64,000 nt of DNA from Anabaena sp. 4-3 (GCF_001597745.1 NZ_LUHJ01000042.1:91665-155664), one strand, 5' to 3'. Positions 1 to 8,688 are shown, counted from the stretch's first letter. Made by a program: numbers and translations. Notes: generated by a model not told the origin, from the letters alone.

Positions 1-464
1 GCGAGCGATCGCACTGCCAAAAGTCTTGTATGATCACAGGAGAGCATTTGAGTCAGTACGGGAATAGCCACAGTACCCATTTGTCCTAAAGCTGTAGCGG
101 CGATCGCTTGAAGTTCCTCATCCTGACTAGCTTGAAATAATTCCACTAAAGCATGAATTGCATCTGGATGCTGTAATTCACCCAAAATTCTGGCGGCAAA
201 CCAGCGTAATTCATCCTCTGCATCTTCATCTTTTAAAATAGCAATCAATGACGGAATGGCTTTACTTCCTAATTGAGTCAGCACCTTGGCAACATCCCAA
301 CGCTGTTGAAAATCTCCCATCTCCAAAATTGCCAGTGCTAATTCTAAAATATTGTTTGAATTAGCTGTTGCGGAATCTTGAGAGTCATTCGCCAACATCA
401 ACTCCAGTAAATCTTGAATTAGCGATGACAAATCAGCCGCATCATCAGCTGCTTGTGCTTGCAT
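1..464 (-). CDS. HEAT-repeat protein, C-terminus cut by window edge (possible NirB)
   Basis: Translating the minus strand from the ATG at 464 gives an open frame of about 154 codons that runs off the left edge. It begins MQAQAADDAADLSSLIQDLL and continues in alternating amphipathic helices (WDVAKVLTQLGSKAIPSLIA, LRWFAARILGELQHPDAIHA, LQAIAATALGQMGTVAIPVL), the pattern of HEAT/PBS-lyase-like repeats. Such repeats are protein-protein scaffolds, also found in bilin lyases such as CpcE. A gene named nirB, needed for full nitrite reductase activity, lies divergent from nirA in Anabaena, so position suggests NirB; I cannot confirm that from sequence alone. A GTG at about 488 is an alternative start. 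Confidence 0.7.
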   Translation of the reverse strand, partial: MQAQAADDAADLSSLIQDLLELMLANDSQDSATANSNNILELALAILEMGDFQQRWDVAKVLTQLGSKAIPSLIAILKDEDAEDELRWFAARILGELQHPDAIHALVELFQASQDEELQAIAATALGQMGTVAIPVLTQMLSCDHTRLLAVRSL

Positions 465-592
465 CGAAATCTGCCCGATATTGTTCACAATAGCTTACTT
501 AAATGTTGAGTTTTGTTAATTCTGAAGACTCCAGCTAAGTAAATAAGCATTGAGAAACAGACGCAATCATCACTACTTATTGCTGACTGAGA

Positions 593-1018
593 CTAGATTG
601 GCTTAACTACAACTGAACTGCCCTCAATCTTGGCGGCGTAAGTTTTGAGTGGCTTGGTAGCTGGGTCTTTTTGTACTGTACCATCAACTCCATATTCTGC
701 ACCATGACAAGGACAGACAAATTTTTGAGATGCTGCTTGCCATGCCACCGTACAACCTTGATGGGTACAGGTGGGATTTACAGCAATCAGATTTTTAGCT
801 GTAGATGTACCTACGACTAACACAGCAGCAGCCGGTGAGTCATTAACAAGTAATTGCCCCGCTTTGTCTAATTCAGCCACAGTACCGACTGTTTGCCAAT
901 CATTTGTAGCTGAAGTTGTCGGTGTGGTGTTGTTAGAAGTACAAGCGGCAATAGCCACAGGTAAGCTACTCGCTATCCAACCCAAACCCACCCAATTTAT
1001 AAAATCACGACGTTTCAT
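593..1018 (-). CDS. petC4: Small Rieske [2Fe-2S] lipoprotein (PetC4 type)
   Basis: A 141-residue Rieske protein. The N-terminus has a twin-arginine-like start (MKRRDF), a hydrophobic stretch and a lipobox (AIAAC, Cys about 26), so export and lipid anchoring are likely. The cluster-binding boxes are intact: CTHQGC (about residue 84) and CPCHGAEYG (about residue 102), giving two Cys and two His ligands. It is shorter than PetC of the b6f complex (about 180 residues) and lacks that protein's N-terminal transmembrane anchor. Heterocystous cyanobacteria carry several petC paralogues, and the short one beside nirA is known as petC4. Its electron partner is not known; the place next to the nitrate operon may be only positional. 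It reads leftward, divergent from nirA. Confidence 0.82.
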   Translation of the reverse strand: MKRRDFINWVGLGWIASSLPVAIAACTSNNTTPTTSATNDWQTVGTVAELDKAGQLLVNDSPAAAVLVVGTSTAKNLIAVNPTCTHQGCTVAWQAASQKFVCPCHGAEYGVDGTVQKDPATKPLKTYAAKIEGSSVVVKPI

Positions 1019-1164
1019 AGTTATTAGTTATTAGTCATTAGTTATTAGTGATTAGTTATTAGCTTTTCTCCCCCTGTTTCCTCTGCTTCTTTATACTGAG
1101 AATGGGGATGTTATGCAAAAAACGCATAAATAGAATTTATTTTCAGCATTATTACTAAAATTTT

Positions 1165-1206
1165 GTAGCTAGTTATACGATTTTATCGTAAATCCCAACA
1201 TAACCT
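1165..1206 (+). promoter_or_regulatory. NtcA-activated promoter of the nirA operon
   Basis: GTAGCTAGTTATAC at 1165-1178 matches the NtcA palindrome GTAN8TAC exactly. After exactly 22 bases comes TAACCT at 1201-1206, matching the -10 form TAN3T. This is the textbook class II NtcA architecture: activation under nitrogen limitation or nitrate, shut-off by ammonium. It implies transcription starting near 1212 and an untranslated leader of about 295 nt before nirA. The rest of the 1019-1507 gap holds TTATTAGTCATTAG-type repeats near petC4 and no other recognisable gene. An NtcB site would be expected here but I could not identify one. Confidence 0.85.
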
Positions 1207-1507
1207 TATAAGTATGGAAATTGTTACATAAACATTCACACCAACAACTTGACAAAATCAGCCAATGTAAAAGATTACAAATTCGTTCAGTGAAAAACAG
1301 GCGGCACCCTGCGAGTTAATTACAAATCACAAACAGTTTAATTTTGAATTTGATAGCAACGACAATCACTAAGTTGCAAATCAATTTCTGTAAACCGCTT
1401 TTGCGGAAAACTATTCAGGTATAAATCAATATTTATTTTTCAGATTAAACCTCGTAAAACTACGAGTCGATTGATATTGGGCAGAAACCTGAACAGGTTC
1501 TTAGTGG

Positions 1508-3139
1508 ATGAGCAATGATAACAAGAGTCAACTTATGACGGATATAGCAACTACCAGCAAAACCAGTCTGAATAAGTTTGAGAAATTCAAAGCCGAAAAA
1601 GATGGGCTAGCTATCAAGGAGGAAATCGAAAAAATTGCCGCCTTGGGGTGGGAAGCAATGGACGCAACAGACAGAGATCATCGACTTAAGTGGGTGGGTG
1701 TATTTTTTCGTCCAGTGACTCCCGGTAAGTTCATGATGCGGATGCGGATGCCGAATGGTATTATCAACAGCGAGCAGATGCGTGCGTTAGCCGAGGTAGT
1801 GCAACGTTACGGAGATGATGGCAACGCTGATATTACCACCAGACAGAATATTCAATTGCGAGGCATCCGAATTGAAGACTTACCTGATATCTTCAATAAA
1901 TTTCATGCTGTTGGTTTAACCAGCGTTCAATCAGGGATGGACAACATCCGCAACATTACAGGTGATCCGGTGGCGGGTTTGGATGCAGATGAGTTGTATG
2001 ACACCCGCGAATTGGTGCAACAAATTCAAGATATGTTCACCAACAAAGGGCAAGGCAACCGAGAATTTAGTAACCTGCCACGTAAATTTAATATAGCGAT
2101 CGCAGGTGGACGAGACAATTCTGTTCATGCAGAAATAAACGATTTAGCATTCGTGCCAGCGTTTAAAGAGGGGACTGGGGACTGGGGACTGGGGACTGGG
2201 CAAGATTTTTCTCAATCGCCAATCTTCGGTTTTAACATCCTAGTTGGAGGCTTCTTTTCTGCCAAACGTTGTGAGGCGGCAATTCCTCTCAATGCTTGGG
2301 TGACTCCAGAAGAAGTAGTACCTGTATGTAAAGCGATTTTGGAAGTTTACCGAGACAATGGCTTAAGGGCTAATCGCCTCAAATCTCGGCTGATGTGGCT
2401 AATTGATGAATGGGGTATAGAGAAATTTCGTCTAGAGGTGGAGAAGCGTTTGGGTAAATCCTTGTTACCCGCCGCACCCAAAGACGAAATCGACTGGGAA
2501 AAACGCGATCACATCGGAGTTTATCAACAAAAGCAATCGGGATTAAACTATGTAGGTTTGCACATCCCTGTGGGTAGGTTGTATGCCGAAGATATGTTTG
2601 AACTGGCGCGGTTAGCGGATGTTTATGGCAGTGGAGAAATCCGGTTAACTGTAGAACAGAACGTGATTATTCCCAATATTCCAGACTCGCGGTTGAGGAC
2701 ATTATTCATCGATCCTTTACTAGAGAGGTTTTCTATTGATCCTGGTTTATTAGGGCGATCGCTCGTTTCCTGCACAGGCGCACAGTTTTGCAACTTCGCC
2801 CTCATCGAAACCAAAAACCGCGCCCTCAACATCATCAAAGCCTTAGAAACAGAATTAACATTCACTCACCCAGTCCGCATTCACTGGACAGGTTGCCCCA
2901 ACTCTTGCGGACAACCCCAAGTTGCAGACATCGGCCTCATGGGAACTAAAGCCCGTAAAAATGGCAAAGCTGTAGAAGGCGTTGACATTTATATGGGTGG
3001 CAAAGTCGGTAAAGACGCAAAATTAGGTAACTGCGTTCAAAAAGCGATACCCTGCGAAGACTTACAGCCAGTATTACGAGACTTACTCATTCAACACTTC
3101 GGCGCAAAAGCCAAGCAAGAAGCTCTGATCACTAACTAG
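1508..3139 (+). CDS. nirA: Ferredoxin-nitrite reductase
   Basis: NirA reduces nitrite to ammonium with six electrons from ferredoxin, using siroheme and a [4Fe-4S] cluster. The 543-residue protein has two ferrite/sulfite-reductase half domains. An early substrate/siroheme-site segment contains TTRQNIQLRGI (about 110), and the four cluster cysteines appear as SCTGAQFC (about 420) and TGCPNSCG (about 462). The first ATG (1508) lacks a clear ribosome site; an in-frame ATG at 1535 (MTDIATTSK) has AAGAG upstream and may be the real start, giving 534 residues. Residues about 221-231 (GTGDWGLGTGQ) are encoded by a heptamer tandem repeat that looks inserted. First gene of the nitrate operon; nrtA follows after 98 bases. 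Confidence 0.96.
   Translation: MSNDNKSQLMTDIATTSKTSLNKFEKFKAEKDGLAIKEEIEKIAALGWEAMDATDRDHRLKWVGVFFRPVTPGKFMMRMRMPNGIINSEQMRALAEVVQRYGDDGNADITTRQNIQLRGIRIEDLPDIFNKFHAVGLTSVQSGMDNIRNITGDPVAGLDADELYDTRELVQQIQDMFTNKGQGNREFSNLPRKFNIAIAGGRDNSVHAEINDLAFVPAFKEGTGDWGLGTGQDFSQSPIFGFNILVGGFFSAKRCEAAIPLNAWVTPEEVVPVCKAILEVYRDNGLRANRLKSRLMWLIDEWGIEKFRLEVEKRLGKSLLPAAPKDEIDWEKRDHIGVYQQKQSGLNYVGLHIPVGRLYAEDMFELARLADVYGSGEIRLTVEQNVIIPNIPDSRLRTLFIDPLLERFSIDPGLLGRSLVSCTGAQFCNFALIETKNRALNIIKALETELTFTHPVRIHWTGCPNSCGQPQVADIGLMGTKARKNGKAVEGVDIYMGGKVGKDAKLGNCVQKAIPCEDLQPVLRDLLIQHFGAKAKQEALITN
2170..2200 (+). repeat. In-frame STRR heptamer array inside nirA
   Basis: Four perfect copies of GGGGACT plus GGG. The reverse complement, cyclically CCCCAGT, fits the short tandemly repeated repetitive sequences described in heterocystous cyanobacteria. 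It adds a Gly/Trp/Asp-rich loop to nitrite reductase without breaking the frame. The same GGGGACTGG motif appears outside genes at 48450-48480 and 63932-63942. Confidence 0.88.
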
Positions 3140-3237
3140 AAAGGGGAGCAGGGGAGCAGAGGCAGCAGCACAAGAAAAACTTTTACCCAGTCCCCAATCC
3201 CCAATCCCTACTTAATAAACAACTAACACAGAACAAA

Positions 3238-4563
3238 ATGACTAACTTTTCCAGAAGAAAATTTATTTTCACTACAGGCGCGGCGGCGGCGGCTTCTATT
3301 TTGGCTCATGGTTGCACCTCAAATAATTCCAACTCAGCTACTACAGGTGAGTCAGCACCCTCAGCAAATCCAGCCGCCAACGTTTCGACAGTAGCTAACG
3401 CACCAAAGGTAGAAACCACTAAAGCCAAACTCGGATTTATCGCCCTCACGGATGCTGCACCCCTGATTATTGCCAAAGAAAAAGGCTTCTTTGCTAAGTA
3501 TGGGATGACGGATGTTGAAGTCATTAAACAAAAATCTTGGCCTGTCACCCGTGATAACTTGAAAATTGGTTCAGCCGGTGGCGGTATTGATGGCGCGCAT
3601 ATCCTCAGCCCCATGCCTTACCTGATTACTATTAACGACCAAGTGCCAATGTATATTTTGGCACGACTAAATACAAACGGTCAGGGTATTTCTGTCGCTA
3701 ACAAGTTTAAAGAACTGCAAGTTAATCTCCAAAGCAAAACCCTAAAAGAAGCCGCAGATAAAGCCAAAGCCGATAAAAAAGCATTAAAAGTAGGTATGAC
3801 TTTTCCCGGTGGAACACATGATTTATGGATACGTTACTGGCTAGCGGCTGGTGGTATCAATCCTGACCAAGATGTAGTTTTAGAACCTGTGCCACCACCA
3901 CAAATGGTAGCCAACATGAAAGTTGGTACTGTTGATGCTTTCTGTGTCGGAGAACCCTGGAATGCTCAATTAGTTAGCCAAAAATTAGGTTATTCCGCCC
4001 TAGTCACCGGAGAGTTATGGAATAACCACCCAGAAAAAGCCTTTGCCATGCGAAAAGATTGGGTTGATCAAAATCCCAACGCTGCACAAGCGATGTTAAT
4101 GGCAGTTCTAGAAGCTCAACAATGGTGCGAAAAACAAGAAAACAAAGAGGAAATGTGTAAAATTTGCGCTGATCGTAAATATTTTAACGTTGCAGCCGCA
4201 GATATTGTCGAAAGGTCTAAAGGTAATATTGACTATGGTGATGGACGCACCGAAAAAGAATTTGCTTATCGCATGAAGTTCTGGGCTGATAATGCTTCCT
4301 ATCCCTACAAGAGCCATGATATTTGGTTTTTAACTGAAAATATTCGTTGGGGTTATCTGCCAAAAGATACCAAAATCAAGGAAATGGTTGAGCAAGTAAA
4401 TAGAGAAGATTTGTGGAAACAAGCAGCTAAGGCAATTGGTGTAGCTGATGCGGAAATTCCTACTAGCATTTCTCGCGGGGTTGAAACTTTCTTTGATGGC
4501 GTGAAATTTGACCCGGAAAATCCAGAAGCATATTTACAAAGCTTGAAAATCAAGAAACTGTAA
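3238..4563 (+). CDS. nrtA: Nitrate/nitrite ABC transporter substrate-binding lipoprotein
   Basis: NrtA captures nitrate and nitrite in the periplasm for the NrtBCD importer. The 441-residue protein begins with a twin-arginine-like motif (SRRKF), a hydrophobic stretch (TTGAAAAASILAHGC) and a lipobox Cys at about 26, followed by a Ser/Asn/Ala-rich linker to about residue 60. The mature domain starts at LGFIALTDAAPLIIAKEKGF, typical of the NrtA/CmpA family, and contains TFPGGTHDLWIRYWLAAGG and VDAFCVGEPWNAQ. Length matches the family. It is the second gene of the operon. The C-terminal half of NrtC is a paralogous copy of this domain. Confidence 0.95.
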   Translation: MTNFSRRKFIFTTGAAAAASILAHGCTSNNSNSATTGESAPSANPAANVSTVANAPKVETTKAKLGFIALTDAAPLIIAKEKGFFAKYGMTDVEVIKQKSWPVTRDNLKIGSAGGGIDGAHILSPMPYLITINDQVPMYILARLNTNGQGISVANKFKELQVNLQSKTLKEAADKAKADKKALKVGMTFPGGTHDLWIRYWLAAGGINPDQDVVLEPVPPPQMVANMKVGTVDAFCVGEPWNAQLVSQKLGYSALVTGELWNNHPEKAFAMRKDWVDQNPNAAQAMLMAVLEAQQWCEKQENKEEMCKICADRKYFNVAAADIVERSKGNIDYGDGRTEKEFAYRMKFWADNASYPYKSHDIWFLTENIRWGYLPKDTKIKEMVEQVNREDLWKQAAKAIGVADAEIPTSISRGVETFFDGVKFDPENPEAYLQSLKIKKL

Positions 4564-4640
4564 TTAGTGGTGGGTGGCGTGCCGCCCCTCCTATCCTTTC
4601 CAGACAAACTACTGTAAAAATTACGGAATAAATAGAAAGT

Positions 4641-5480
4641 ATGGCTGCTGTTTTAGGAAGTCGGAAGCTGAGAAAAAAAACTCGCAATCATCTTAATAAA
4701 TTTGTTTTTAATAAAGTTGTGCCGCCCTTGGTAGCATTAGGAATTTTTCTAGTGCTTTGGCAATTGCTTTGTTTAAATCCTAGCTTTGAGTTACCAGGGC
4801 CAATTGAAACTTTTTCCGAAACTTTCGACCCATTTATTATTCATCCATTTTTTGATAATGGTGAAAGTGATAAGGGTTTAGGTTGGCAGATACTTAGTAG
4901 TTTGGGTAGGGTTGGTTTAGGCTTTTCATTAGCGGCGATCGCTGGGATTATTTTAGGGATTTTAATCGGCGCAAATCAATTAGTTTACAACGCTGTAGAC
5001 CCGCTATTTCAAGTCTTGCGGACTGTTCCGCCTCTAGCATGGCTACCTATTTCTTTAGCAGCATTTCAACAGGCTAATCCTTCAGCCATTTTCGTAATTT
5101 TTATTACTTCAATCTGGCCGATTATTATCAACACTACAGTCGGTGTTCAACAAATTCCTCAAGACTATATCAATGTGGCGAGAGTTCTAAAACTCAATGG
5201 TGTAAAGTATTTCTTGAAAATTGTTTTTCCTGCCACGGTTCCTTATATTTTTACTGGTTTGAGAATTGGGATTGGTTTGTCTTGGTTGGCAATTGTGGCG
5301 GCGGAAATGTTAGTCGGTGGTGTGGGGATTGGTTCGTTTATTTGGGATGCTTACAATACGAGTACGGAAACTAATTTGAGTGAGATTATTTTGGCTCTGA
5401 TTTATGTCGGTTTGGTGGGTTTGTTGTTAGATAAATTGGTGGGTTTTATTGCTAGTAAGGTTGTGGTTGAGCAGAAGTAA
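4641..5480 (+). CDS. nrtB: Nitrate/nitrite ABC transporter permease
   Basis: A 279-residue inner-membrane protein with about six hydrophobic segments (for example VVPPLVALGIFLVLWQLL, VGLGFSLAAIAGIILGIL, AIFVIFITSIWPIIINTTV, LSEIILALIYVGLVGLLLDK). The cytoplasmic loop DYINVARVLKLNGVKYFLKI is the EAA-type site that contacts the ATPases. It belongs to the NrtB/CmpB/SsuC permease family and likely works as a homodimer with NrtC and NrtD. It lies 77 bases after nrtA with no strong terminator between them. The 3' end is notably G+T rich in coding sequence, continuing into the first part of nrtC. Confidence 0.95.
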   Translation: MAAVLGSRKLRKKTRNHLNKFVFNKVVPPLVALGIFLVLWQLLCLNPSFELPGPIETFSETFDPFIIHPFFDNGESDKGLGWQILSSLGRVGLGFSLAAIAGIILGILIGANQLVYNAVDPLFQVLRTVPPLAWLPISLAAFQQANPSAIFVIFITSIWPIIINTTVGVQQIPQDYINVARVLKLNGVKYFLKIVFPATVPYIFTGLRIGIGLSWLAIVAAEMLVGGVGIGSFIWDAYNTSTETNLSEIILALIYVGLVGLLLDKLVGFIASKVVVEQK

Positions 5481-5630
5481 GTTAAGAGTTAAACGCGGAG
5501 GGGAGGCAGCGCGTTGGGCGGGTTTCCCGACTTGAAGCGACTGCCGTCGCGCGGAGGAGAAAAACTCATGACTAATGACTAATGAGTAAGGACTAATGAG
5601 TAAGGACTAATGACTAAGGACTAAGGACTA
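5481..5630 (+). repeat. Repeat-filled nrtB-nrtC spacer
   Basis: The 150-base spacer has a G/C-rich palindromic part (about 5498-5562, with GGCGGGTTTCCCGAC and ACTGCCGTCGCGCGGAGG) and then tandem units of ACTAATG/AGTAAGG/ACTAAGG from about 5568 to 5630. The tandem array runs directly into the nrtC start codon, so the AAGGA that could act as its ribosome site is part of the repeat. Confidence 0.75.
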
Positions 5631-7607
5631 ATGGCTACTTTTGTTGAGGTTGATCACGTTGATCGTGTATTTGATTTGCCTAGTGGTGGTAGATATATTG
5701 CTCTGAAAAATATTGAGTTGAAGATTAAGAAGGGGGAGTTTGTTTCTTTAATTGGTCATTCTGGTTGTGGTAAGTCTACTCTGCTGAATATTATTGCGGG
5801 TTTGGATAGAGCTAGTATTGGCGGTGTGACTTTGGAAGGACGGGAAATTCGTGATCCTAGTCCTGATAGGATGGTGGTGTTTCAAAATTATTCGTTGCTT
5901 CCTTGGTTGACTGTTAGAGAAAATATTGCGCTGGCTGTGGATGAGGTTTATTCAGGTAAGCCTAAAGGTGAGCGTCGGGGCATTGTTGAAGAACATATTG
6001 ATATGGTGGGGCTGCGTCCTGCGGCTAATAAGCGTCCGAAGGCTTTGTCTGGGGGGATGAAACAACGGGTAGCGATCGCCCGCGCTTTGGCTACTCGTCC
6101 GAAGTTGTTACTGTTAGATGAACCTTTTGGGGCTTTGGATGCTTTGACACGGGGAAGTTTGCAGGAACAATTGATGAGAATCTGCAATGAACATCAGGTT
6201 ACTTGTGTGATGGTGACTCATGATGTGGATGAGGCTTTGTTGTTGAGCGATCGCGTTGTGATGTTGACTAACGGGCCAGAAGCTCATATTGGACAAATTC
6301 TGGAAGTGCCTATTCCCCGTCCCCGTCAGCGTTTGGAGGTCGTTAAGCATCCCAGTTACTACAATCTCCGAAATGAAATTATTTATTTCCTCAATCAGCA
6401 AAAGCTAGCAAAGAAACGTCAAACTCAGCGTTTAGTCACCTCTCATGCCAGCACAGCCAAAGCTGTCCTAGAAATTGGCTTTATGCCCTTAACTGATGCT
6501 GCGCCTTTAATTGTTGCTCAAGAAAAAGGTTTTTTTGCCAAGTACGGCTTAGATAATGTTGTCCTCACTAAAGCTCACAGTTGGCAGGAAATCACCAACG
6601 ATGTTGTCACTGGCAGATTAGATGCAGCCCAGATGTTAGCAGGAATGCCCCTGTTACTGACGTTAGGTGCTGGTGATCAAGCGTCAATTCCTGTAGTTAA
6701 CGCCCTCAATCTCTCTCGCAATGCTAACGCCATCACTTTTAGTAAAAGATTATATAACCAAGGTGTGCGGAGTCTGACTGACTTAAAAGCAGCGATTAAG
6801 GCTACTCCTGACCAAATTCTCACTTTGGGTGTAGTGCATCCAGCTTCAATGCAAAACTTAATTCTGCGTTACTGGTTAGCGGCTGGTGGTATAGATCCCG
6901 ATAGAGATATTAGTCTGAAAGTGATTCCACCTACACAAATGGTTGCCCAACTCGAAGCCGGATATATTGACGGTTACTGTGCAGGAGAACCTTGGAACTA
7001 TCAAGCTGTCCATCAAGACTTGGGTTTTGTGGCAGCTACAGCTTTAGATATTTGGTCAGGACAGCCAAAGCAAGTTTTGGGAGTACGGGAAGAATGGGCG
7101 CAAAAGTACCCAGACACCTATTTAGCTTTAATTAAAGCACTTCTGGAAGCTTGCAAATACTGTGACGACCTCCGCCACCGAAAAGAAATTTTAGAATTAC
7201 TCTGCCGTCCTGAGTACCTAGACGTAAATCCTGCATACATTCGTCCTGGTTTCATAGATCCTTATGATCGTGGTGACGGTCAACCACCCCAAGAACTTAC
7301 AGCTTACAACCAGTTTTATCTTAATAAAACCAACTACCCCAACCGCACAGAAATCTTATGGATGCTTACCCAGCTAGCACGCTGGAGTATCACACCTTTC
7401 CCGAAAAACTGGCTAGAAGTCATTGAACGAGTATGTCGTACAGACATCTTTGGTGCAGCTGCCCGTGACCTCGGTTTACTCGACATCGGCGAAGACAACC
7501 CCATTCATCTATTTGACGGTAAACTTTTTAACCCCTCAGAACCCCTAGAATACCTCAAAAGCCTAGAAATCAAACATCAAATCCGAGTAGAAGAAGTATT
7601 TATTTAG
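5631..7607 (+). CDS. nrtC: Nitrate transporter ATPase fused to an NrtA-like regulatory domain
   Basis: A 658-residue two-domain protein. Residues 1 to about 260 are an ABC ATPase: Walker A GHSGCGKST (about 43), signature LSGGMKQR (about 140), Walker B LLLLDEPFGALD (about 160) and switch His in MVTHDVDEA. Residues about 280-650 resemble NrtA (LEIGFMPLTDAAPLIVAQEK, GYCAGEPWNYQ). In Synechococcus this C-terminal domain mediates ammonium- or nitrate-dependent inhibition of transport, which I infer applies here. The ATPase part is G+T rich while the solute-binding part is A+C rich on the coding strand. The stop codon TAG lies at the start of a TTAGTCATTAG-type repeat. Confidence 0.95.
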   Translation: MATFVEVDHVDRVFDLPSGGRYIALKNIELKIKKGEFVSLIGHSGCGKSTLLNIIAGLDRASIGGVTLEGREIRDPSPDRMVVFQNYSLLPWLTVRENIALAVDEVYSGKPKGERRGIVEEHIDMVGLRPAANKRPKALSGGMKQRVAIARALATRPKLLLLDEPFGALDALTRGSLQEQLMRICNEHQVTCVMVTHDVDEALLLSDRVVMLTNGPEAHIGQILEVPIPRPRQRLEVVKHPSYYNLRNEIIYFLNQQKLAKKRQTQRLVTSHASTAKAVLEIGFMPLTDAAPLIVAQEKGFFAKYGLDNVVLTKAHSWQEITNDVVTGRLDAAQMLAGMPLLLTLGAGDQASIPVVNALNLSRNANAITFSKRLYNQGVRSLTDLKAAIKATPDQILTLGVVHPASMQNLILRYWLAAGGIDPDRDISLKVIPPTQMVAQLEAGYIDGYCAGEPWNYQAVHQDLGFVAATALDIWSGQPKQVLGVREEWAQKYPDTYLALIKALLEACKYCDDLRHRKEILELLCRPEYLDVNPAYIRPGFIDPYDRGDGQPPQELTAYNQFYLNKTNYPNRTEILWMLTQLARWSITPFPKNWLEVIERVCRTDIFGAAARDLGLLDIGEDNPIHLFDGKLFNPSEPLEYLKSLEIKHQIRVEEVFI

Positions 7608-7827
7608 TCATTAGTTATTAGTCATTGGTCATTAGTCATTAGTTACTTTCTCCCTCATCCCCCTCTCTGCGCGACGGACACTTTGCTCTCTTCCCTACGG
7701 GACGCTACGCGAACGAGACGCTTCACTACGTGAGGCTGCGCCAACGCGAACAAGTCGGCAAAGCCGCCCACGCAAGTGTCCTCCTCTGCGCCTCTGCGTG
7801 AGTAAATCCTAAACATTTCACAAAACC
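7608..7827 (+). repeat. Repeat-filled nrtC-nrtD spacer
   Basis: The spacer begins with TTAGTTATTAGTCATTGG-type tandem units (to about 7645), then carries a palindrome-rich block at about 7690-7790 with CTACGGGACGCTACGCGAAC, GAGACGCTTCACTACGTGAG and GCGCCAACGCG. The CCCTACGGGACGCT core recurs at 48512-48528 and is related to the block at 27361-27460. No terminator-like T run follows, so read-through to nrtD is plausible. Confidence 0.75.
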
Positions 7828-8664
7828 ATGCAAATCATCAACAGAAACACCCAAAACAAAAAAAATTACACCCCCAAAGCCGATAACTTCCTAGTAATTG
7901 AAGGTGTCACCAAAATCTACCCCACCCCCGAAGGCCCTTACACCGTACTAGATGGAATCGACCTGAGAGTGCGTGAAGGTGAATTTATTTGCTTAATTGG
8001 TCACTCTGGCTGTGGTAAATCAACCTTACTCAACATGATTTCTGGGTTTAACACTCCCACCGATGGCGTAGTCATGCTGCAAGACCAACCCATCACCGAA
8101 CCAGGCCCAGATAGGATGATGGTATTTCAAAACTATTGCTTACTGCCGTGGCTGAGTGTATTTGAAAATGTCTATCTAGCGGTAGATGCAGTTTTCTCCA
8201 ACAAACCCATAGCCGAAAAACGCGCCATTGTCAGAGAACATTTAGCAATGGTGGGACTGACAGAAGCCGCAGAAAAGAAACCTCACCAAATATCTGGCGG
8301 CATGAAACAAAGAGTGGCGATCGCCCGCGCCCTTTCCATCCGTCCCCAAGTCTTAATTCTCGATGAACCCTTCGGCGCATTAGACGCAATCACCAAAGAA
8401 GAATTACAAGAAGAACTCTTACAAATTTGCAGCAATCATCAACTCACCGTCCTGATGATTACCCATGACATCGATGAAGCCCTATTCCTCGCCGACAGAG
8501 TAGTAATGATGACAAACGGCCCCGCCGCACAAATCGGCGAAATCCTAGACATTCCCTTCCCCCGTCCCCGCAACCGTCGCCGCATCATGGAAGATCCAGA
8601 ATACTACAACCTGCGAAACTACGCCCTAGATTTCCTCTATCGCCGATTTGCACACGACGAATAA
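7828..8664 (+). CDS. nrtD: Nitrate/nitrite ABC transporter ATPase
   Basis: A 278-residue single-domain ABC ATPase, the partner of NrtC. Walker A is GHSGCGKST (about 59), the signature is ISGGMKQR (about 153), Walker B is LILDEPFGALD (about 177), and the switch His is in MITHDIDEA. It lacks the C-terminal solute-binding domain of NrtC, as expected for NrtD. The N-terminus has a 22-residue polar extension rich in Asn and Lys (MQIINRNTQNKKNYT). Codon use is A+C rich, opposite to the paralogous ATPase half of nrtC, although both belong to one operon. Confidence 0.95.
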   Translation: MQIINRNTQNKKNYTPKADNFLVIEGVTKIYPTPEGPYTVLDGIDLRVREGEFICLIGHSGCGKSTLLNMISGFNTPTDGVVMLQDQPITEPGPDRMMVFQNYCLLPWLSVFENVYLAVDAVFSNKPIAEKRAIVREHLAMVGLTEAAEKKPHQISGGMKQRVAIARALSIRPQVLILDEPFGALDAITKEELQEELLQICSNHQLTVLMITHDIDEALFLADRVVMMTNGPAAQIGEILDIPFPRPRNRRRIMEDPEYYNLRNYALDFLYRRFAHDE

Positions 8665-8688
8665 TCAATAATTTTTCTCCTTTACACA

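Noticed and set aside
771..1034. Open frame of 87 codons on the plus strand
   Set aside because: It overlaps the Rieske gene antisense; the minus-strand protein has intact Rieske motifs, so this is a shadow.
1204..1226. Second NtcA-like site GTATGGAAATTGTTAC
   Set aside because: Spacing between GTA and TAC is ten bases, not eight, and it lies downstream of the better promoter.
2623..2865. Open frame on the minus strand inside nirA
   Set aside because: Antisense to the conserved siroheme/[4Fe-4S] region of nirA; no ribosome site or known motif.
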